A DNA stretch of 64,000 bases, taken from Boswellia sacra (taxonomy: Eukaryota > Streptophyta > Magnoliopsida > Sapindales > Burseraceae). Both the position numbers and the translations under genes were made by a program. The notes under the pieces are model-generated. The model ran no database searches. It saw nothing but the letters and a program-made list of their open reading frames with translations, and was not told the DNA's origin. Shown one piece after another: positions 60,640-64,000 of this stretch; positions within the stretch are counted from its first letter, which is position 1, and each line of letters begins with the position of its first letter. The stretch is taken from positions 186,001-250,000 of the forward strand of contig SNVD02008802.1 in NCBI GenBank assembly GCA_013180625.2, read 5' to 3'.

Positions 60640-63600
60640 AGGATACTTTCTTTGAATCTCTGACTATAACTCTCACGTGGCCTCTTCAATATCATGATGC
60701 TTCCACAAGACCTTAAGTAATGGGATGGACTTGCCACATAAGACTTGCACTCTCGAGTCCAGGATTCGAATAGGAACCTCTTCATATGAAACATCTTGTT
60801 GGATATCCAACTTACTCCAATCAAGTACATGTGTTGGGTGAGGTTCATACTTCCTTAGCATCGATACATGGATTGTGTTATGAATTCCTGATAATCGTGG
60901 CGGCAAAGCTAGCTCATAAGCTACTTCGCCGACCCGCCTTAGGACTTCAAATGGACCAATGTAGCGTGGAGCAAGTTTACCTTTCTGTTCAAAATGCATC
61001 AAGCCCTTACGCGGAGACACCTTTAAAAACACATAGTCCCCCATTTTGAATTCTAACGGTCGTTTCCTCTTGTCTACATAGCTTTTTTGTCGACTCTGGT
61101 CTGCAAGCAAACGTTGTCGTATTAATTTCACCTTTTCAGTCGTCTCTCATACAAGCTCCGATCCTAATAAGGTAGCTTCCCCTACTTCTACCCAACATAA
61201 CAAGGATCTACATAGTCTACCATAAAGTGCCTCAAAAGGTGCCATTCCAATACTTGACTGATAGCTGTTGTAGTATACGAATTCCACAAGTGGTAGATGA
61301 TCCTCCCAATTACCTTGGAAATCCATCACACAAGCCCTCAACATATCTTCCAAAATTTGAATAGTACGTTCTGATTGACCATCAGTTTGAGGATGGAAGG
61401 CTGTACTAAATAACAACTGAGTGCCCATAGCTCTTTGAAGGCTTTGCCAAAATTGAGCTGTAAACAGAGATCTCTATCTAACACCACTGAAACTGGAACT
61501 CCATGCAATCTCACAATTTCTTTAATGTACAACCGACTCAAAACATCCACTGAATCAGTTGTACGTATAGGAAGAAAGTGTGATACTTTGGTTAATCTAT
61601 CTACAATCACCCAGATTGCATCCTTCCCTTTTAAAGAACGTGGTAATCCAGTAACAAAATCCATGGTGATGTGATCCCACTTCCACTCTGCTACAGGCAA
61701 TGGTTGGAGTAATCCTGTAGGTCTTTGATGCTCAGCCTTCACTTGTTGACAAGTAAAGCATCTAGCCACATATTCAGCAACATCTCTCTTCATTCCTTTC
61801 CACCAAAACTGACGACGTAAATCATGATACATCTTAGTACCACCAAGATGGACAACGAATATAGAATGATGAAATTCCTTAAGAATATCATCTTTACACT
61901 CTTTATTTGATGGAACAAAGATCCTGCCCTTGAATCGTAGACTCCCATCTGAACCAATTGTCCAATCCATACTTCCATCACCGCGTAACACTTGCTCATA
62001 CAAAGCTCTAGTCTCTAGATCTTGATGTTGCAACTCAATCACTCTAAGCACAAGAGACGGTTGGGCAACAAGTGTAAAAAGGCAAATTTGATCTCCACGA
62101 TCCTCAGCCAAGATATCATAATCATAAACAGACCGCAACATGCTCCACTCACCTATCATCGCATTAACCATGGCCCTCGACTTTCTACTTAATACGTCAG
62201 CCACCACATTTGCCTTTCCTAGATGATATTGGATAGAGAAATCATAGTCTTCCCAATACTCCATCCATCTTCGTTGTCTCAGATTCAAGTCTTTTTGGGT
62301 GAAAATGTATTTCAAACTTTTATGATCACAAAAGACTTCAAACCTCTCACCATACAGATAATGTCGCCAAATTTTCAAAGCATACACTACCGCAGCCAGT
62401 TCTAGGTCATGAGTGGGATAATTCTGCTCATGAGGTTTCAACTGACGAGATGCATAGGCTACAACTCGACCCTGTTGCATTAACACACACCCTAACCCAT
62501 CCAATGAAGCATCGGTGAAAACTACATAATCAATTCCACGTTGTGGTATCACAATAATAAGTGTTGAAGTTAATCTTTTCTTCAATTCTTGGAATGCTTG
62601 CTCACATGCATCATTCCATTCGAATCTGACTCCTTTCCTTGTTAACCTGGTCATTGGTGTAGCCAATTAAGAAAAGTTCTCAATAAAACGCCGATAGTAT
62701 CCTGCTAAACCCAAGAAGCTGCGTACTTCAAACACATTCTTTGGTCGTTCTCATTTCATAACTGCTTCTACTTTCGATAGGTCCACTGAGATTCCTTGTC
62801 TTGACACCACATGGCCTAAAAATTTTACTTCTGATAGCCAAAATTCACATTTACTCAGCTTGGCATAAAGACGATGCTCTCTCAGTGTTTGAAGTGCCAC
62901 GCGTAGATGTTGCCCATGTTCAACCTCAGATGAAGAATAAATGAGGATATCATCCACAAACACAATTACAAATTGGTTTAAGTGAGGTCTGAAAACACGG
63001 TTCATCGAATCCATAAAGGCAGCAGGAGCATTAGTTAGTCCAAATGGCATGACCAAGAACTCATAATGCCCATACCGGGTACGAAAAGCGGTTTTGGGTA
63101 TATCTCCTTCTTTATTCTCAACTGATGATAACCCGAACGAAGATCTATCTTGGAAAAACAATAAGATCCTCTCAACTGGTCGAACAAATCATCGATCCTA
63201 GGTAAAGGATATTTGTTTTTCACTGTAACCCGATTTAACTGCCTGTAATCGATGCATAAACGCAATGAACCATCTTTCTTTTTCACGAACAAAGCTGGTG
63301 CACCCCAAGGAGAAGTACTGGGTCGAATAAATCCTTTCTCTAACAATTCTTCTATCTGTAGCTTTAGCTCCTTCAACTCTGCTGGAGCCATTCGGTAAGG
63401 AGCAACTGATATAGGTGCCATGCCTGGATACACTTCAATAGAAAACTCCACTTCTCTAGTTGGAGGTAACCCGGGCAATTCTTCAGGAAAAACATCAGGA
63501 AATTCATTCACCACACGGGAAGTTCAGAAACCTCTTTATTAGCCTCTTCCACTAATATACTTGCTATCATATCCCCATGAAAACTGAAAACGATCCCCTC

Positions 63601-63995
63601 CGGCGTGTGGATGATCACTTTCTTCTTGCGATAGTCTAATATAACTCGATAAGTGGACAACCAATCCATTCCTAATATCACATCATACTCAGTGAAATCC
63701 ATAAGTATCAAATCAAATGACAACCGGTGGCCATTGATCTCTAGCATACAAGAACGACATATCCTCTCAACCTCTAAATACTACCTATAGGTGACTCCAC
63801 ATGTAATACAGAGTCCAACAAATCAGACTCTAATCCTATTGCAGATACAAAATGGGTAGATATAAAAGAATGAGTAACTCCAGAATCAAATAAAACACGA
63901 GCCCATGCGTTAAAAACCAATAATATACCTCCCACAACTCTGTGGTCTGCAGGCTCTGTCGGCTGAGTTAGAGCAAAAACTCGTCCCTGAGTCAT
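60640..63995 (-). pseudogene. Chromovirus pol: protease to chromodomain, broken
   Basis: Visible parts in minus-strand order are: protease LFDSGVTHSFISTHFV (63900-63860); RT with [12 protein letters not shown] (about 62930-62970) and [20 protein letters not shown]; RNase H from [20 protein letters not shown] to [20 protein letters not shown] and ADVLSRK; integrase HHCC ([22 protein letters not shown]) and core ([27 protein letters not shown]); and a chromodomain tail (LKVLWKHHDIEEAT, then TGA where W is usual). Frameshifts lie at about 63770, 63520, 63110 and 61430. Stops lie at about 62751 (TGA, usual W), 62667 and 61147. The chromodomain would normally steer insertion to modified chromatin. 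Confidence 0.9.
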
Positions 63996-64000
63996 CTGTC

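Larger units (their letters stand above)
58831..64000 (-). mobile_element. Ty3/gypsy chromovirus (Del/Tekay type), decayed, cut by window edge
   Basis: On the minus strand the element runs protease, RT, RNase H, integrase, chromodomain, polypurine tract, then a 3' LTR. The chromodomain at the end of integrase marks it as a chromovirus. The 5' part (gag and 5' LTR) lies beyond position 64000. At least four frameshifts and four stop codons are visible in pol. The left boundary is uncertain and is placed after the AT microsatellite. Confidence 0.85.

Noticed and set aside
60786..61049. Plus-strand open frame across the chromovirus integrase end
   Set aside because: It is antisense to the integrase and chromodomain frame on the minus strand.

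Overview
This window looks like nuclear DNA from a eudicot plant. It is AT-rich, has GT-AG introns and long AT microsatellites, carries two host genes of plant-specific types (a family 1 beta-glucosidase and a glyoxal/galactose-oxidase-like gene), and is mostly plant LTR retrotransposons and DNA transposons. I cannot name the species from the sequence. The only gene that looks fully functional is the oxidase gene at 50731-52934 (minus strand).

Left part (about 2.5-25.9 kb): a large, decayed Ty3/gypsy element of the Tat type lies on the minus strand. Its 5' LTR is at 24027-25869, the primer binding site at 24006-24023, gag at about 21.0-23.25 kb and pol at 6.5-10.7 kb. Beyond pol, two genes on the opposite (plus) strand encode plant-mobile-domain-like proteins (2.56-6.24 kb). 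I found no 3' LTR. This element is split by a 10.2 kb CACTA transposon (10663-20848, target duplication ATT) that landed just after the protease active-site codons. The CACTA element carries host-gene-like exons, one resembling the AIR9 microtubule protein. That exon is in turn interrupted by a hAT transposon (15383-19430, target duplication TATACAAG) with a four-exon, 691-codon transposase gene spoiled by one stop codon. This is a three-level nest: Tat, then CACTA, then hAT.

Middle part: an older Ty1/copia element (26080-31269, target duplication TGAAA) is followed by about 5 kb without genes. Next comes a beta-glucosidase pseudogene (36675-45814) broken by two in-frame stops, missing or unrecognisable middle exons, and a younger Ty1/copia insertion (39067-44351). 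That insertion's target duplication, GTAAG, is the intron's own 5' splice site.

Right part: a gene-poor stretch holds a MITE-like inverted-repeat element (about 48005-48561) and a possible CACTA-like element. Then come the intact oxidase gene and about 5 kb of AT-rich DNA that partly repeats the sequence upstream of the beta-glucosidase. A 608 bp deletion derivative of the same hAT family lies at 58063-58670 (target duplication GTCCTAAC). Finally a decayed chromodomain-type Ty3/gypsy element runs on the minus strand from about 58.8 kb off the right edge.

No tRNA, rRNA, CRISPR array or bacterial-type operon was seen. The main biological interest is the nested transposon history, the matched autonomous and non-autonomous hAT pair with G-rich ends, the gene capture by the CACTA element, and insertions that landed on or next to splice sites.
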